A stretch of DNA of 64,000 bases from Mycobacterium sp. ITM-2016-00317 (GCF_002968295.1 NZ_CP134399.1:3596001-3660000), one strand, 5' to 3'. Positions 55,626 to 64,000 are shown, counted from the stretch's first letter. A program made the numbers and translations. Notes: generated by a model not told the origin, from the sequence alone.

Positions 55626-56711
55626 ATGACTCAAACGGTGCGCGGTGTGATCTCTCGGGCGAAGGCTCAGCCGGTGGAAGTGGTCGACATTGTCATCCCG
55701 GATCCCGGTCCGGGCGAGGTCGTCGTCGACATCCAGGCCTGCGGGGTCTGCCACACGGACCTGCACTACCGCGAGGGCGGCATCAACGACGAGTTCCCGT
55801 TCCTACTCGGCCACGAGGCCGCGGGCGTGGTCGAGTCCGTCGGCCCCGGCGTGACCAACGTCGAACCCGGTGACTTCGTGATCCTGAACTGGCGCGCGGT
55901 GTGCGGTCAGTGCCGCGCGTGCAAGCGGGGCCGCCCGCACCTCTGCTTCGACACCTTCAATGCCACCCAGAAGATGACGCTGACCGACGGCACGGAGTTG
56001 ACCCCGGCGCTGGGCATCGGCGCCTTCGCCGACAAGACGCTGGTGCACGAAGGTCAGTGCACCAAGGTCGATCCCGCGGCCGACCCGGCCGCCGCCGGTC
56101 TGCTGGGCTGCGGCGTGATGGCGGGTGTGGGCGCGGCGATCAACACCGGCGCGGTGAACCGGGACGACACCGTCGCGGTGATCGGCTGCGGCGGCGTCGG
56201 GGATGCCGCGATCGCCGGTGCCCGGCTGGTCGGCGCGAAACAGATCATCGCCGTCGACATGGACAACCGGAAACTGGAGTGGGCGCGCGACTTCGGCGCC
56301 ACCCACACCATCAACGCCCGCGACCTCGATCCGGTCAAGACCATCCAGGATCTGACCGACGGCTTCGGCGTCGACGTCGTGATCGACGCGGTGGGCCGGC
56401 CCGAAACCTGGAAGCAGGCCTTCTACGCCCGCGACCTGGCAGGCACCGTGGTGCTGGTCGGCGTGCCGACACCGGACATGACGCTGGAGATGCCGATGAT
56501 CGACTTCTTCTCTCGCGGTGGCTCGTTGAAGTCGTCCTGGTACGGCGACTGCCTCCCCGAGCGGGACTTCCCGACGTTGATCTCGCTGTACCTGCAGGGC
56601 CGTTTCCCGCTGGACAAGTTCGTCTCCGAACGCATCGGCCTGGACCAGATCGAGGACGCGTTCCACAAGATGCACGCCGGCGAGGTGCTGCGCTCGGTGG
56701 TGGTCCTGTAA
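55626..56711 (+). CDS. mscR: S-nitrosomycothiol reductase / mycothiol-dependent formaldehyde dehydrogenase
   Basis: A zinc alcohol dehydrogenase that reduces S-nitrosomycothiol and oxidises S-hydroxymethyl-mycothiol with NAD. The 361-aa length equals Rv2259. The catalytic zinc ligands are Cys42 ([10 protein letters not shown]) and His63 (LLGHEAAG). Structural zinc cysteines 93, 96, 99 and 107 lie in [17 protein letters not shown]. The Rossmann loop is [22 protein letters not shown]. It protects against nitrosative stress and formaldehyde. The ATG of the next gene overlaps its TAA by one base. Confidence 0.96.
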   Translation: MTQTVRGVISRAKAQPVEVVDIVIPDPGPGEVVVDIQACGVCHTDLHYREGGINDEFPFLLGHEAAGVVESVGPGVTNVEPGDFVILNWRAVCGQCRACKRGRPHLCFDTFNATQKMTLTDGTELTPALGIGAFADKTLVHEGQCTKVDPAADPAAAGLLGCGVMAGVGAAINTGAVNRDDTVAVIGCGGVGDAAIAGARLVGAKQIIAVDMDNRKLEWARDFGATHTINARDLDPVKTIQDLTDGFGVDVVIDAVGRPETWKQAFYARDLAGTVVLVGVPTPDMTLEMPMIDFFSRGGSLKSSWYGDCLPERDFPTLISLYLQGRFPLDKFVSERIGLDQIEDAFHKMHAGEVLRSVVVL

Positions 56712-57334
56712 TGAGCAACATCCAGCGCCTGGTCACCCACGGCACGTTCGAACTCGACGGCGGCAGCTGGGAGGTCGACAACAACATCTGGCTGGTCGGC
56801 GACGACAAGGAAGTGGTGGTGTTCGACGCCGCCCACACCGCGGACCCGATCATCGAGGCGGTCGGAAACAGGCACGTCGTCGCGGTGGTGTGCACGCACG
56901 GCCACAACGACCACGTGACCGTGGCCCCCCAGCTCGGCCAGGCTCTCGATGCGCCGGTGCTGCTGCACCCCGCCGACGAGATGCTGTGGCGAATGACCCA
57001 CCCGGACAGCGACTTCCGCTCGGTGTCCGACAGCGAGACGTTGCGGGTGGCCGGCACCGAGTTGCGTGCGCTGCACACCCCGGGGCACTCCCCCGGCTCG
57101 GTGTGCTGGCATGCGCCGGAGATGAACGCGGTGTTCAGCGGCGACACGCTGTTCCAGGGCGGCCCGGGCGCGACGGGCCGGTCGTTCTCCGACTTCCCGA
57201 CGATCCTGGAGTCGATCTCGGGCCGGCTCGGCAAGCTGCCCGGCGACACCGTGGTCTACACCGGTCACGGCGACACGACGACGGTCGGCGACGAGATCGT
57301 GCACTACGACGAGTGGGTCGCCCGCGGCCACTGA
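56711..57334 (+). CDS. Metallo-beta-lactamase-fold hydrolase, mycothiol thioester type
   Basis: A 207-aa glyoxalase-II-like protein, counterpart of Rv2260. Metal ligands are VCTHGHNDHVTV (HxHxDH), LHTPGHSPGSVCW (His) and NAVFSGDTLFQGG (Asp), with a final His in VVYTGHGDTT. It is translationally coupled to mscR, so it probably hydrolyses S-formylmycothiol, the product of the formaldehyde dehydrogenase reaction, to mycothiol and formate. This pairing is conserved in mycobacteria. The frame upstream is a shadow inside mscR. Confidence 0.92.
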   Translation: MSNIQRLVTHGTFELDGGSWEVDNNIWLVGDDKEVVVFDAAHTADPIIEAVGNRHVVAVVCTHGHNDHVTVAPQLGQALDAPVLLHPADEMLWRMTHPDSDFRSVSDSETLRVAGTELRALHTPGHSPGSVCWHAPEMNAVFSGDTLFQGGPGATGRSFSDFPTILESISGRLGKLPGDTVVYTGHGDTTTVGDEIVHYDEWVARGH

Positions 57335-57362
57335 CCCCTGGGCGAGGCCGCGGCGCGAGGAC

Positions 57363-57368
57363 TACCGT
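57363..57368 (+). promoter_or_regulatory. Possible -10 box of the carboxyl methyltransferase gene
   Basis: TACCGT ends 7 nt before the ATG at 57376 and there is no Shine-Dalgarno. Confidence 0.38.
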
Positions 57369-57375
57369 TCGGGTC

Positions 57376-58455
57376 ATGGCGGAATCCAGCATCGTGGTGC
57401 GCCCTGAGCCGATGGACAGCAGTTCCTACAGCGCCGCGTCGCGCCTGCAGGCAGCGGGCCTGCAGGCCGCGACGGCGATCTTCGAGCGCGCAGCCGACGC
57501 GGTGCCGCTGCCCGATCCGTCCCAGTCGATCATGATCGCCGATTACGGCGCCGCCAACGGGTACAACTCGCTGCTGCCGATCGGGGCGGCGATCGCGCGT
57601 CTGCGGAAACGCACCCGGTCCGAGCATCCGGTGCTGGTCACCCACACCGACCGCCCGGACAACGACTTCAGCGCGTTGTTCCACACCCTGGAGAACGACC
57701 CGGACACCTACCTGCGCAAGGACAAGGCCACCTACGCCGCGGCCGTCGGCCGGTCCTTCTACTCGCAGATCCTGCCGTCCAACAGCGTGCACCTGGGGTG
57801 GAGTTCGTGGGCGATCCACTGGCTGACCCGGGTGCCGTGCGCCATCGAGGGCCACATCCAGGTGAACTTCTGCACCGACGACGCGGTGCGCTCCGCGTTC
57901 GCCCGGCAGGCCGCGGAGGACTGGCACGAGTTCGTCGCGTTCCGGGGCCGCGAGCTGTGTCCCGGTGGGCGGCTGGTGGTGATGACGATGGCGGTCGGGG
58001 ACGACGACGACTCCGGTTTCCGGCCGCTGATGTCGGCGCTGACCGACACCCTCGGCGAACTGACCGGCGACGGGCTGCTGACCGCCGACGAAACCGGCCG
58101 GATGTGCATCCCCACCGTCGCCCGCCGGGCAGCCGATTTCGTCGCGCCGTTCGCGCCGTCGGGCCGCTTCGAGCGGCTGGAGATCGAGCATCTGGAAATC
58201 TTCGACGCCACCGACCGGTTCTGGGACCGCTACTGCAAAGACCGTGACGCGCGGGCTTTCGGCGCGAAGTGGGCGGCGTTCGCCCGCGCGTCGGTGTTCC
58301 CGGCGCTGGCGCTGGCACTGCACGAAGGCGCCGCGGACTCGCGCACGGCCGAGTTCTTCGACCGACTGGAAAGGGGGGTCGCCGAGCGGATGAGCCGATC
58401 CCCCGAACAGACCCGCATTCCGCTGGCCCACGTGGTACTGGTCAAACGGCGTTAG
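57376..58455 (+). CDS. SABATH-type carboxyl methyltransferase, probable fatty acid O-methyltransferase
   Basis: A 359-aa SAM-dependent methyltransferase of the plant salicylate-methyltransferase (SABATH, Methyltransf_7) family. The SAM loop is MIADYGAANGYNSLLPIGAA. The diagnostic substrate segment is LPSNSVHLGWSSWAIHWLTRVP, which mirrors the plant HxSxSLHWLS motif, with a Trp and a His that hold the carboxylate. The N-terminal YSAASRLQAAG is also conserved. Mycobacterial members methylate free fatty acids to methyl esters. A single gene with a possible leaderless promoter; it overlaps the convergent dehydrogenase gene by 4 bp. Confidence 0.88.
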   Translation: MAESSIVVRPEPMDSSSYSAASRLQAAGLQAATAIFERAADAVPLPDPSQSIMIADYGAANGYNSLLPIGAAIARLRKRTRSEHPVLVTHTDRPDNDFSALFHTLENDPDTYLRKDKATYAAAVGRSFYSQILPSNSVHLGWSSWAIHWLTRVPCAIEGHIQVNFCTDDAVRSAFARQAAEDWHEFVAFRGRELCPGGRLVVMTMAVGDDDDSGFRPLMSALTDTLGELTGDGLLTADETGRMCIPTVARRAADFVAPFAPSGRFERLEIEHLEIFDATDRFWDRYCKDRDARAFGAKWAAFARASVFPALALALHEGAADSRTAEFFDRLERGVAERMSRSPEQTRIPLAHVVLVKRR

Positions 58456-59534
58456 CGGATCGTCCCGGCCCCGGGGATCAGCGGCAGGTCCAGAGCGGTG
58501 ACCCAGCCGGGCGACAGGTCGTTGACGGCGGGCACCGCGTTGAGCGCACGAAGCCCGGTCGCCAGGCAGCCCGCCGCTGCGGCGTCGCGGCCAGAACCGT
58601 CGGTGAACCGGAACGCGGTCTCCTGGAAGATGCTCGGGGTGCCCTCGATGTCGACCCGGTAGACGTCGTTGTCCTTGCCCGACGGCCAGTCCGGCGCGGC
58701 GTCGTTGCCGATCCGGTTCACGTGCTCCAGCTGGATGCGGGTCTCCCCCTGGTAGACGCCGTTGATGGTGAACCGCACCGCGGCGACGTTCCCCGGCGCG
58801 ATCACACCTTTGGCGGTCTTGCGCTCGTCGGGGGTCACCCACTTCTCCCACGTCGTGGTGATGTCGTCGAGCATGATGCCCGCAGCCTCGGCGATCATCG
58901 GAACCGTTGCGCCCCAGGCGAACACCAGGATGTCGGGGTTCTCCAGCATCGCGCGGTACTCGGGCGGCCTGCCGATGCCCATCTCGCGGTCGTAGTCACC
59001 TTCGTAATTGGTGTAGTCCAGCAGTTCGGAGGCACGCACCCGGCGGACCTCCGAACACAGGCCCATCAGCGTCATCGGGAACAGGTCGTTGGCGAAGCCC
59101 GGGTCGATGCCGGTGGTGAAGCACGACGACTCGCCGAGCTCGCAGGCCACGGTGATCGGCTCGATCCAGTTGGGCGGGTTCACATGCATCGTCGGCCAGA
59201 TCCACGGCGTCATCGCGGTCGAGCACACGTCGATCCCGGCGCGCAGGAACCGGGTGATCAACTCGATGTTGGCCTCGGCGTGCGCGGCGGTCGGGCCGTA
59301 GTGCACCAGCGCGTCGGGTTTGAGCGCGATCAGCGCGTCGACGTCATCGGTGGCGGTCAGCCCGATGTCGCGGCCCAGCCCGCAGATGTCACCGACGTCG
59401 CGGCCGACCTTGTCGGGATTACTGACCCCGACACCGACGAGTTCGAACCGGGGATGACGGACGATCTCGGGGATCACCATCCGGCCGACGAACCCGGTGC
59501 CCCAGACGACCACCCGCTTCACGTCGTCGCGCAT
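58452..59534 (-). CDS. NAD(P)-dependent dehydrogenase of the dihydrodipicolinate-reductase-like fold
   Basis: A 360-aa oxidoreductase with an N-terminal Rossmann fold (RVVVWGTGFVGRMVIPEI, then VGVGVSNPDKVGRD). The C-terminal half resembles dapB-like and amine dehydrogenase-like mycobacterial proteins (GIDPGFANDLFPMTLMG, YREMGIGRPP-like YDREMGIGRPPEY). The substrate is unknown. The start is ATG at 59534, overlapping the stop of the upstream exported-protein gene by one base, so the two form an operon. It ends convergent with the SABATH gene. Confidence 0.83.
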   Translation of the reverse strand: MRDDVKRVVVWGTGFVGRMVIPEIVRHPRFELVGVGVSNPDKVGRDVGDICGLGRDIGLTATDDVDALIALKPDALVHYGPTAAHAEANIELITRFLRAGIDVCSTAMTPWIWPTMHVNPPNWIEPITVACELGESSCFTTGIDPGFANDLFPMTLMGLCSEVRRVRASELLDYTNYEGDYDREMGIGRPPEYRAMLENPDILVFAWGATVPMIAEAAGIMLDDITTTWEKWVTPDERKTAKGVIAPGNVAAVRFTINGVYQGETRIQLEHVNRIGNDAAPDWPSGKDNDVYRVDIEGTPSIFQETAFRFTDGSGRDAAAAGCLATGLRALNAVPAVNDLSPGWVTALDLPLIPGAGTIR

Positions 59535-60052
59535 CAGAAGCAGCGCCGTAGACCGCCGGGCTCACAGATCAGCGGGTACTGGTCGACAGGGATCGGCAGC
59601 GGCTCTTTGAACGACAGCGTGAACGGGATCTCGATGATCCCGGGCGGCAATCCGCAGTTGCCGGAATGGGTGATCTTGCGGGTTCCCGACATGGTGACGT
59701 CGTCGAACCGGATCACCTCCACCGTCGGCGCCGTGCTGCCGTCCGGGCACGTCATGCCGTCCTTCTTCGGAGTGCTGAAGCCCCACACGCCGCCCACGAG
59801 CATGGCGTCGCCTCCGGTCAACCCGGTCGACGGACCGACATGCAGGCGGCAACCGACCGGCAGATACAACGGTTCGCGCAGGTCACCCACCACCGGCACG
59901 CATACCGGGTAGATGGTCCAGGTGCCCGACTGGCCCTCGGCGGTGTAGTTGTAGACACCTTGCATCACCCCGGCCGCCTGGGCCGGGGCGGAGAATCCCA
60001 CCGATGCACCGGCCAGGGCGACGACCGCGGCGAGGCCGCGCAGCATCTTCAT
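59534..60052 (-). CDS. Small exported protein of unknown function
   Basis: A 172-aa protein with a signal peptide (LRGLAAVVALAGASVGFS, cleavage near PAQA). The mature domain has repeated aromatic beta-strand blocks (GVYNYTAEGQSGTWTIYPVC, VWGFSTPKKDG) and several cysteines (in YPVCVP, VGCRL, MTCPDG, SGNCG, ICEPG, RRCF), probably disulfide-bonded. Many mycobacteria carry similar secreted proteins of unknown role. The start has a leaderless -10 box AATACT 6 nt upstream. It is divergent from the transporter genes, with a perfect 20-bp palindrome between. Confidence 0.82.
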   Translation of the reverse strand: MKMLRGLAAVVALAGASVGFSAPAQAAGVMQGVYNYTAEGQSGTWTIYPVCVPVVGDLREPLYLPVGCRLHVGPSTGLTGGDAMLVGGVWGFSTPKKDGMTCPDGSTAPTVEVIRFDDVTMSGTRKITHSGNCGLPPGIIEIPFTLSFKEPLPIPVDQYPLICEPGGLRRCF

Positions 60053-60058
60053 GCTCGC

Positions 60059-60064
60059 AGTATT
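60059..60064 (-). promoter_or_regulatory. -10 box of the small exported-protein gene
   Basis: AATACT on the minus strand ends 6 nt before the ATG at 60052. No Shine-Dalgarno. The matching -35 position falls in the adjacent palindrome. Confidence 0.5.
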
Positions 60065-60077
60065 TCAGCCACCGCCA

Positions 60078-60097
60078 GACAAAGTCACGACTTTGTC
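60078..60097. promoter_or_regulatory. 20-bp palindromic operator candidate
   Basis: GACAAAGTC (60078-60086), AC, GACTTTGTC (60089-60097): perfect 9-bp arms with a 2-nt centre, in the 118-bp gap between the exported-protein gene and the ABC transporter. It covers the -35 region of the minus-strand promoter. Its size fits a dimeric repressor. No regulator gene is adjacent in the window. Confidence 0.68.
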
Positions 60098-60170
60098 GAC
60101 TGCGCGTTTTGTTCGCCGGCGACCCGGGTAGACGACCCACTGCAGACTTCAAGTCCCGGGGTGGTTGCAT

Positions 60171-61709
60171 ATGGCGAGAGCGGCGGTGAGGACCGCTGTT
60201 CTCGTCATATGTATGTGTATGGCTGCTCTAACCGGTTGCTCGACCGGCGAACGGGTCGATCTGGGCCAGGGCACCTCGGGTGCGCTGGTGGCCGCGATCG
60301 CCGGTGAACCCGACCAGCTCGACCCCCACAAGACGACGGCCTACTTCTCGTTCGAGGTGCTGGAGAACGTGTTCGACACCCTCGTCGAACCCGACGAGAA
60401 CCTGGAGATGCAACCGGCGCTGGCCGAGTCCTGGGAGGTCAGTCCGGACCAGCTCACCTGGACCTTCCGGCTGCGCCCCGGCGTCACGTTCCACGACGGC
60501 GCCCCGCTGACCGCCGACGACGTGGTGTTCTCCTACCGGCGCATCATCGACGAGCAGCTGCCCAACTCCGACAAGTTCAGCGCGGTGCAGGCGGTGGAGG
60601 CTCCGGACCCGGCCACCGTGGTCATCCGAGTGGATCGGCCGACGCCGAACATGCTGACCAACATCGGCGGGTTCAAAGGCATGGCGATCGTGTCGCGGGC
60701 CAACGTCGAGAGCGGGCAGATCGCCACCCATCCGGTCGGAACCGGGCCGTTCAGCTTTCTCGGGCAGAAGAGCGGTGACTCGATCTCGCTGGGCGCCAAC
60801 CCGGACTACTGGGGCGGCGCTCCCGGCGTCTCGGGGGTCACGTTCCGGTTCATCTCCGAACCGTCGACGGCGATGTCGGCGCTGCAGGCCGGCGAGGTCG
60901 ACTGGACGGATTCGGTACCGCCGCAACGGGTGACGCAGCTGCACGGCGACGAGTCCGTCGAACTGGCGGTCACCCCCAGCAACGACTACTGGTATCTGGC
61001 CCTCAACGAGGCCCGCGAGCCGTGGAACGACGTGCGGGTGCGCCAGGCGATCGCGTACGCCATCGACCGCGACGCGATCGTGCAGGCGACCAGCTACGGC
61101 ACCGCGGCGGTCAACCAGCTCGCGATACCGGAGGGCAATCCCTGGTTCACCCCGTACGACAGGTACGCCTCGGGCGGGCTGGATCGCGCCCGGGAACTGT
61201 TGCAGGAGGCCGGCGCCCAGCCTGGCGAGCTCGACATGCTGGTCACCACCGAGTATCCGGAGACGGTGACGGCGGCCCAGATCATCGCCGACAACCTGGC
61301 GCCGCTGGGCATCACGGTGAGCATCCGCACCGTGGACTTCGCGACCTGGCTCGACGAACAGAACTCCGGGAACTTCGACATGCTGATGATGGGCTGGCTG
61401 GGCAACATCGACCCGGACGACTTCTACTACGCCCAGCATCACACCGACGGTCCCAACAACGCGCAGAAGTTCTCCGACCCGGAGGTCGACCGCCTGCTCA
61501 ACGCCGGCCGCGTGGAGACCGACGAGACCGCCCGAAAGGGCGTCTACGCCGACGCCGCCACGCGGATCGCCGACGAGGTCAGCTACATCTACCTGTATAA
61601 CCCGTCGGTGATTCAGGCCTGGAACCCTGCCCTGTCCGGGTACGACGCCCGCCGCGACGGCGCGGTGCGGTTCCGCACGGCGACGCTCGACGCGGACGGG
61701 GGTGTCTGA
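60171..61709 (+). CDS. ABC transporter substrate-binding lipoprotein, family 5 (oligopeptide/nickel type)
   Basis: A 512-aa extracellular solute receptor. The lipoprotein signal AVLVICMCMAALTGC ends at the lipobox ALTGC (Cys about 23). The family-5 signatures are EPDQLDPHKTTAYFSFEVLENVFDTL (start of mature protein), LTWTFRLRPGVTFHDGAPLTADDVVFSYRR and RQAIAYAIDRDAIV. The C-terminal FDMLMMGWLGNIDPDD helps shape the peptide pocket. ATG at 60171 is chosen over a TTG two codons upstream. It leads a four-gene operon with two permeases and an ATPase. Ligand likely peptide, but nickel or other small compounds cannot be excluded. Confidence 0.93.
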   Translation: MARAAVRTAVLVICMCMAALTGCSTGERVDLGQGTSGALVAAIAGEPDQLDPHKTTAYFSFEVLENVFDTLVEPDENLEMQPALAESWEVSPDQLTWTFRLRPGVTFHDGAPLTADDVVFSYRRIIDEQLPNSDKFSAVQAVEAPDPATVVIRVDRPTPNMLTNIGGFKGMAIVSRANVESGQIATHPVGTGPFSFLGQKSGDSISLGANPDYWGGAPGVSGVTFRFISEPSTAMSALQAGEVDWTDSVPPQRVTQLHGDESVELAVTPSNDYWYLALNEAREPWNDVRVRQAIAYAIDRDAIVQATSYGTAAVNQLAIPEGNPWFTPYDRYASGGLDRARELLQEAGAQPGELDMLVTTEYPETVTAAQIIADNLAPLGITVSIRTVDFATWLDEQNSGNFDMLMMGWLGNIDPDDFYYAQHHTDGPNNAQKFSDPEVDRLLNAGRVETDETARKGVYADAATRIADEVSYIYLYNPSVIQAWNPALSGYDARRDGAVRFRTATLDADGGV

Positions 61710-62656
61710 TGATCCTCCGGTTCGTCGCGCGCCGGCTGCTGTACTCGGCGGTGGTGCTGTTCGGTGTCCTCATCGTGGTCTTCGCGCTCGTGCACCTGGT
61801 GCCCGGCGATCCGGTGCGCATCGCGCTGGGCACCCGCTACACGCCCGAGGCCTACGAGGCGCTGCGGGCAGCCAGCGGCCTGGACCGCCCGCTCGTGGCG
61901 CAGTTCTTCGGCTACATCGGCTCCGCGCTGACCGGCGATCTGGGCGTCAGCTTCCGCAACGGCGACCCCGTGACCGTCACGCTGCTGGAACGGCTGCCCG
62001 CGACGCTGTCGCTGGGAATCGTCGGCATCCTGATCGCACTGGTGATCGCGCTGCCCGCCGGCATCTACGCCGCACTGCGGGAGGGCAAGCTCAGCGACGC
62101 ACTGGTCCGCGTCAGCAGCCAGTTCGGGGTGTCGATCCCGGACTTCTGGATGGCCATCCTGCTGATCGCACTGTTCTCCACGGTGCTGGGCTGGCTACCG
62201 ACCTCCGGTTACCGGCCGCTGTTCGAGGACCCGGCAGGTTGGCTGCGGCACATCATCCTGCCCGGCCTGACGGTCGGCGTCGTCGCCGCGGCGATCATGA
62301 CCCGCTATGTGCGCTCGGCGGTGCTGGAGGTCGCCGCAATGGGTTACGTGCGCACCGCCCGCTCCAAGGGGCTGCCCCCGCGCGTCGTCACGTTCCGGCA
62401 CACGGTGCGCAACGCGCTGGTGCCGATCCTGACCATCACCGGCATCCAGTTGGCCACGCTGCTCGGCGGCGTGATCGTCGTCGAGGTGGTGTTCGCCTGG
62501 CCGGGCCTGGGCCGCTTGGTGTTCAACGCGGTGGCGGCCCGCGACTACCCGCTGATCCAGGGCGCCGTGCTGCTCATCGCCGCGCTGTTCCTGGCGATCA
62601 ACCTTCTCGTCGACGTGCTCTACGCCGTCGTGGACCCGAGGATCCGACTGGGATGA
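61709..62656 (+). CDS. ABC transporter permease, DppB type
   Basis: A 315-aa inner-membrane permease. It has the OppB/DppB start (FVARRLLYSAVVLFGVLIVVFALVHLVPGDP), with six hydrophobic segments overall, and the coupling-loop EAA motif RTARSKGLPPRVVTFRHTVRNAL. The ATG at 61709 overlaps the substrate-binding gene stop by one base, and its end overlaps the next permease gene by 4 bp. It forms the transmembrane channel with the DppC-type protein. Confidence 0.94.
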   Translation: MILRFVARRLLYSAVVLFGVLIVVFALVHLVPGDPVRIALGTRYTPEAYEALRAASGLDRPLVAQFFGYIGSALTGDLGVSFRNGDPVTVTLLERLPATLSLGIVGILIALVIALPAGIYAALREGKLSDALVRVSSQFGVSIPDFWMAILLIALFSTVLGWLPTSGYRPLFEDPAGWLRHIILPGLTVGVVAAAIMTRYVRSAVLEVAAMGYVRTARSKGLPPRVVTFRHTVRNALVPILTITGIQLATLLGGVIVVEVVFAWPGLGRLVFNAVAARDYPLIQGAVLLIAALFLAINLLVDVLYAVVDPRIRLG

Positions 62657-63537
62657 CGACCACCGAGCCGGAGAGCACCCGCATCGCGTCGTGGCGGCTG
62701 CTCGCACGCAACCCGGTCACCCTGATCAGCGCGCTGGTGCTGGTGATCGTCGCGGTGGTGGCGGTGACGGCGGACTGGATCGCCCCGTACGGCATCAACG
62801 ACGTCAACGTGCCCAATGCGCTTGCCGCACCGAGTGGTTCGCACTGGTTCGGCACCGATGAGCTGGGCCGTGACGTGCTGTCGCGGGTGCTGGTCGCGGT
62901 CCAGGCGTCGATGCGGATCGCGGTGATCAGCGTGGCGCTGGCCGCGGTGGTCGGCGTCGCGGTCGGGGTGGTCGCCGGATACCGCGGCGGCTGGCTGGAC
63001 ACGGTGCTGATGCGGGTGGTGGACGTGATGTTCGCCTTCCCGGTGCTGCTGCTGGCGCTCGCGGTGGTCGCGATCCTCGGCCCGGGCGTGACCACCACGA
63101 TCCTGGCGATCGGGATCGTCTACACGCCGATCTTCGCGCGGGTGGCACGAGCCAGCACCCTGGGTGTGCGCACTGAACCGTACGTGTCGGCCTCGCGCGC
63201 GCTGGGCACCGGCGACCTGTTCATCCTGCGCCGGCACATCCTGCCCAACATCGCGGGTCCGCTGATCGTTCAGACGTCGCTGTCGCTGGCGTTCGCGATC
63301 CTGTCCGAGGCTGCGTTGTCGTTCCTGGGCCTGGGAATCCAGCCGCCGCAGCCTTCGCTGGGCCGGATGATCTTCGACTCCCAGGGTTTCGTCACGATGG
63401 CGTGGTGGATGGCGGTGTTCCCGGGTGCGGCGATCTTCCTGATCGTGCTGGCGTTCAACCTGTTCGGTGACGGGTTGCGCGACGTGCTGGATCCCAAGCA
63501 GCGCACGACGGTCGAGGCACGGAGGAGGGAGCGATGA
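62653..63537 (+). CDS. ABC transporter permease, DppC type
   Basis: A 294-aa inner-membrane permease, the second channel subunit. The N-terminal LLARNPVTLISALVLVIVAVVAVTADWIAPYG, followed by GTDELGRDVLSRVL, is the DppC signature. The EAA coupling motif is ASRALGTGDLFILRRHILPN. Six hydrophobic segments are apparent. The ATG at 62653 overlaps the previous stop; its end overlaps the ATPase gene by 4 bp. The frame upstream of 62653 is a shadow of the first permease gene. Confidence 0.94.
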   Translation: MTTTEPESTRIASWRLLARNPVTLISALVLVIVAVVAVTADWIAPYGINDVNVPNALAAPSGSHWFGTDELGRDVLSRVLVAVQASMRIAVISVALAAVVGVAVGVVAGYRGGWLDTVLMRVVDVMFAFPVLLLALAVVAILGPGVTTTILAIGIVYTPIFARVARASTLGVRTEPYVSASRALGTGDLFILRRHILPNIAGPLIVQTSLSLAFAILSEAALSFLGLGIQPPQPSLGRMIFDSQGFVTMAWWMAVFPGAAIFLIVLAFNLFGDGLRDVLDPKQRTTVEARRRER

Positions 63538-64000
63538 GTGTCCTGAGCGTGGCCGACCTCGGGGTACGCATCGGCGCCCGCACCATCGTCGACGCAGTGT
63601 CCTTCGACGTCGACCGCGAGAAGACGGTCGGCATCGTCGGCGAATCGGGTTCGGGCAAGACGATGACCGCGCTCGCGGCCACCGGCCTGCTGGACGCTCC
63701 CGGCGCCCGGGTGTCCGGTTCGAGCCTGTTGGCCGGCGCCGACGCACCGATCCAGTTGGTCGGCGCTTCCCCGCGGGTGCTGCGCAGTGTGCACGGAGCG
63801 CGTATCGGTTTCGTCTTCCAGGATCCGGGCACCTCGCTGAACCCGCTGCTGACGCTGGAACGCCAGATCACCGAATCGCTTGAGACGCACCGCCACCTGA
63901 CCCGGCGCGAGGCCAACGCCCGGGCGCTGGAACTGCTGGAGGCGGTGGGTCTGCCCGAACCGGAGATGCGGCTGCACTCCTACCCGCACCAACTCTCCGG
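63534..64000 (+). CDS. ABC transporter ATP-binding protein, 3'-truncated by the window
   Basis: The first 155 codons of the ATPase that drives the transporter. Walker A is GIVGESGSGKTMTA, the Q-loop is RIGFVFQDPGTSLNPLLTLERQI, and the window ends within the ABC signature HQLSG. GGAGGAGG lies 5 nt upstream of the ATG at 63534, a strong Shine-Dalgarno. Mycobacterial DppD proteins often fuse two ATPase domains (about 540-600 aa), but that cannot be checked here because the gene continues past the window. Confidence 0.93.
   Translation, partial: MSVLSVADLGVRIGARTIVDAVSFDVDREKTVGIVGESGSGKTMTALAATGLLDAPGARVSGSSLLAGADAPIQLVGASPRVLRSVHGARIGFVFQDPGTSLNPLLTLERQITESLETHRHLTRREANARALELLEAVGLPEPEMRLHSYPHQLS

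Overview
The window is high-GC DNA with dense, short-spaced genes. It carries acpM-kasA-kasB-accD6 (mycolate FAS-II), mycothiol-dependent mscR, a Hip1-type protease, ptkA-ptpA and a WS/DGAT acyltransferase. This points to Mycobacteriaceae, and accessory genes absent from the pathogen suggest an environmental Mycolicibacterium-like species. Recalled gene order follows the M. tuberculosis stretch from glnA1 (Rv2220) to the mscR/hydrolase pair (Rv2259-Rv2260), with insertions and one loss.

Layout. 1-11 kb: the 3' end of glnA1 with a UUCG-loop terminator, a DoxX membrane protein, a 1,037-aa exported beta-propeller/tandem-repeat protein, then a leftward block of glnA2, glnE, a thioesterase and an F420-type oxidoreductase. 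11-16.5 kb: two secreted alpha/beta hydrolases (one Hip1-like lipoprotein), a WS/DGAT acyltransferase and panB. 16.5-21.2 kb: an enoyl-CoA hydratase-like gene, a FadD32-like fatty acyl-AMP ligase, a CYTH/CHAD protein and rnpB (RNase P RNA). 21.2-25.6 kb: accessory genes (AraC plus VOC protein, a 13E12-type DUF222/HNH protein, and a methyltransferase plus thioredoxin-reductase-like flavoprotein divergent from an HTH-cupin regulator). 25.6-31.5 kb: rnhC, a zinc-ribbon protein, a NIF3 protein, ptkA-ptpA-SURF1 and cobD. 31.5-35.1 kb: an irregular stretch with a frameshifted amidohydrolase, a SOUL heme-binding ORF that runs into the next gene, and a frameshifted PepSY lipoprotein. 35.1-37 kb: tRNA-Val, ahpE, a DUF3052 protein and a lipoprotein. 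37-46.5 kb: aceE, mabR, fabD-acpM-kasA-kasB-accD6. 46.5-51.2 kb: glpD and tetR divergent from an AGPS-like flavoprotein and a diacylglycerol kinase. 51.2-60 kb: DUF3145, serine hydrolase, methyltransferase, frameshifted LuxR regulator, mscR plus metallo-hydrolase, SABATH-type methyltransferase, a dehydrogenase and a small exported protein. 60-64 kb: an oligopeptide-type ABC transporter cut off inside its ATPase gene.

How the genes work together. glnA1/glnA2/glnE form the glutamine synthetase system; GlnE acts on the Tyr visible in GlnA1, whereas GlnA2 has Trp there. aceE makes acetyl-CoA next to the FAS-II operon that uses it through malonyl-CoA (AccD6, FabD, AcpM, KasA/B), and MabR sits between them with inverted repeats at its own start and upstream of fabD. 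GlpD, the AGPS-like enzyme and DagK are glycerolipid enzymes. MscR and its hydrolase partner handle S-nitroso- and S-hydroxymethyl-mycothiol.

Regulatory sequence. Many first genes lack a Shine-Dalgarno and instead have a TANNNT-like -10 hexamer 5-7 nt before the start codon, as expected for leaderless mycobacterial transcripts. Several perfect palindromes lie in intergenic gaps. No non-coding gap exceeds 300 bp other than the one filled by rnpB. Three clear frameshifts plus one lost stop codon suggest either local gene decay or uncorrected indels in the assembly.
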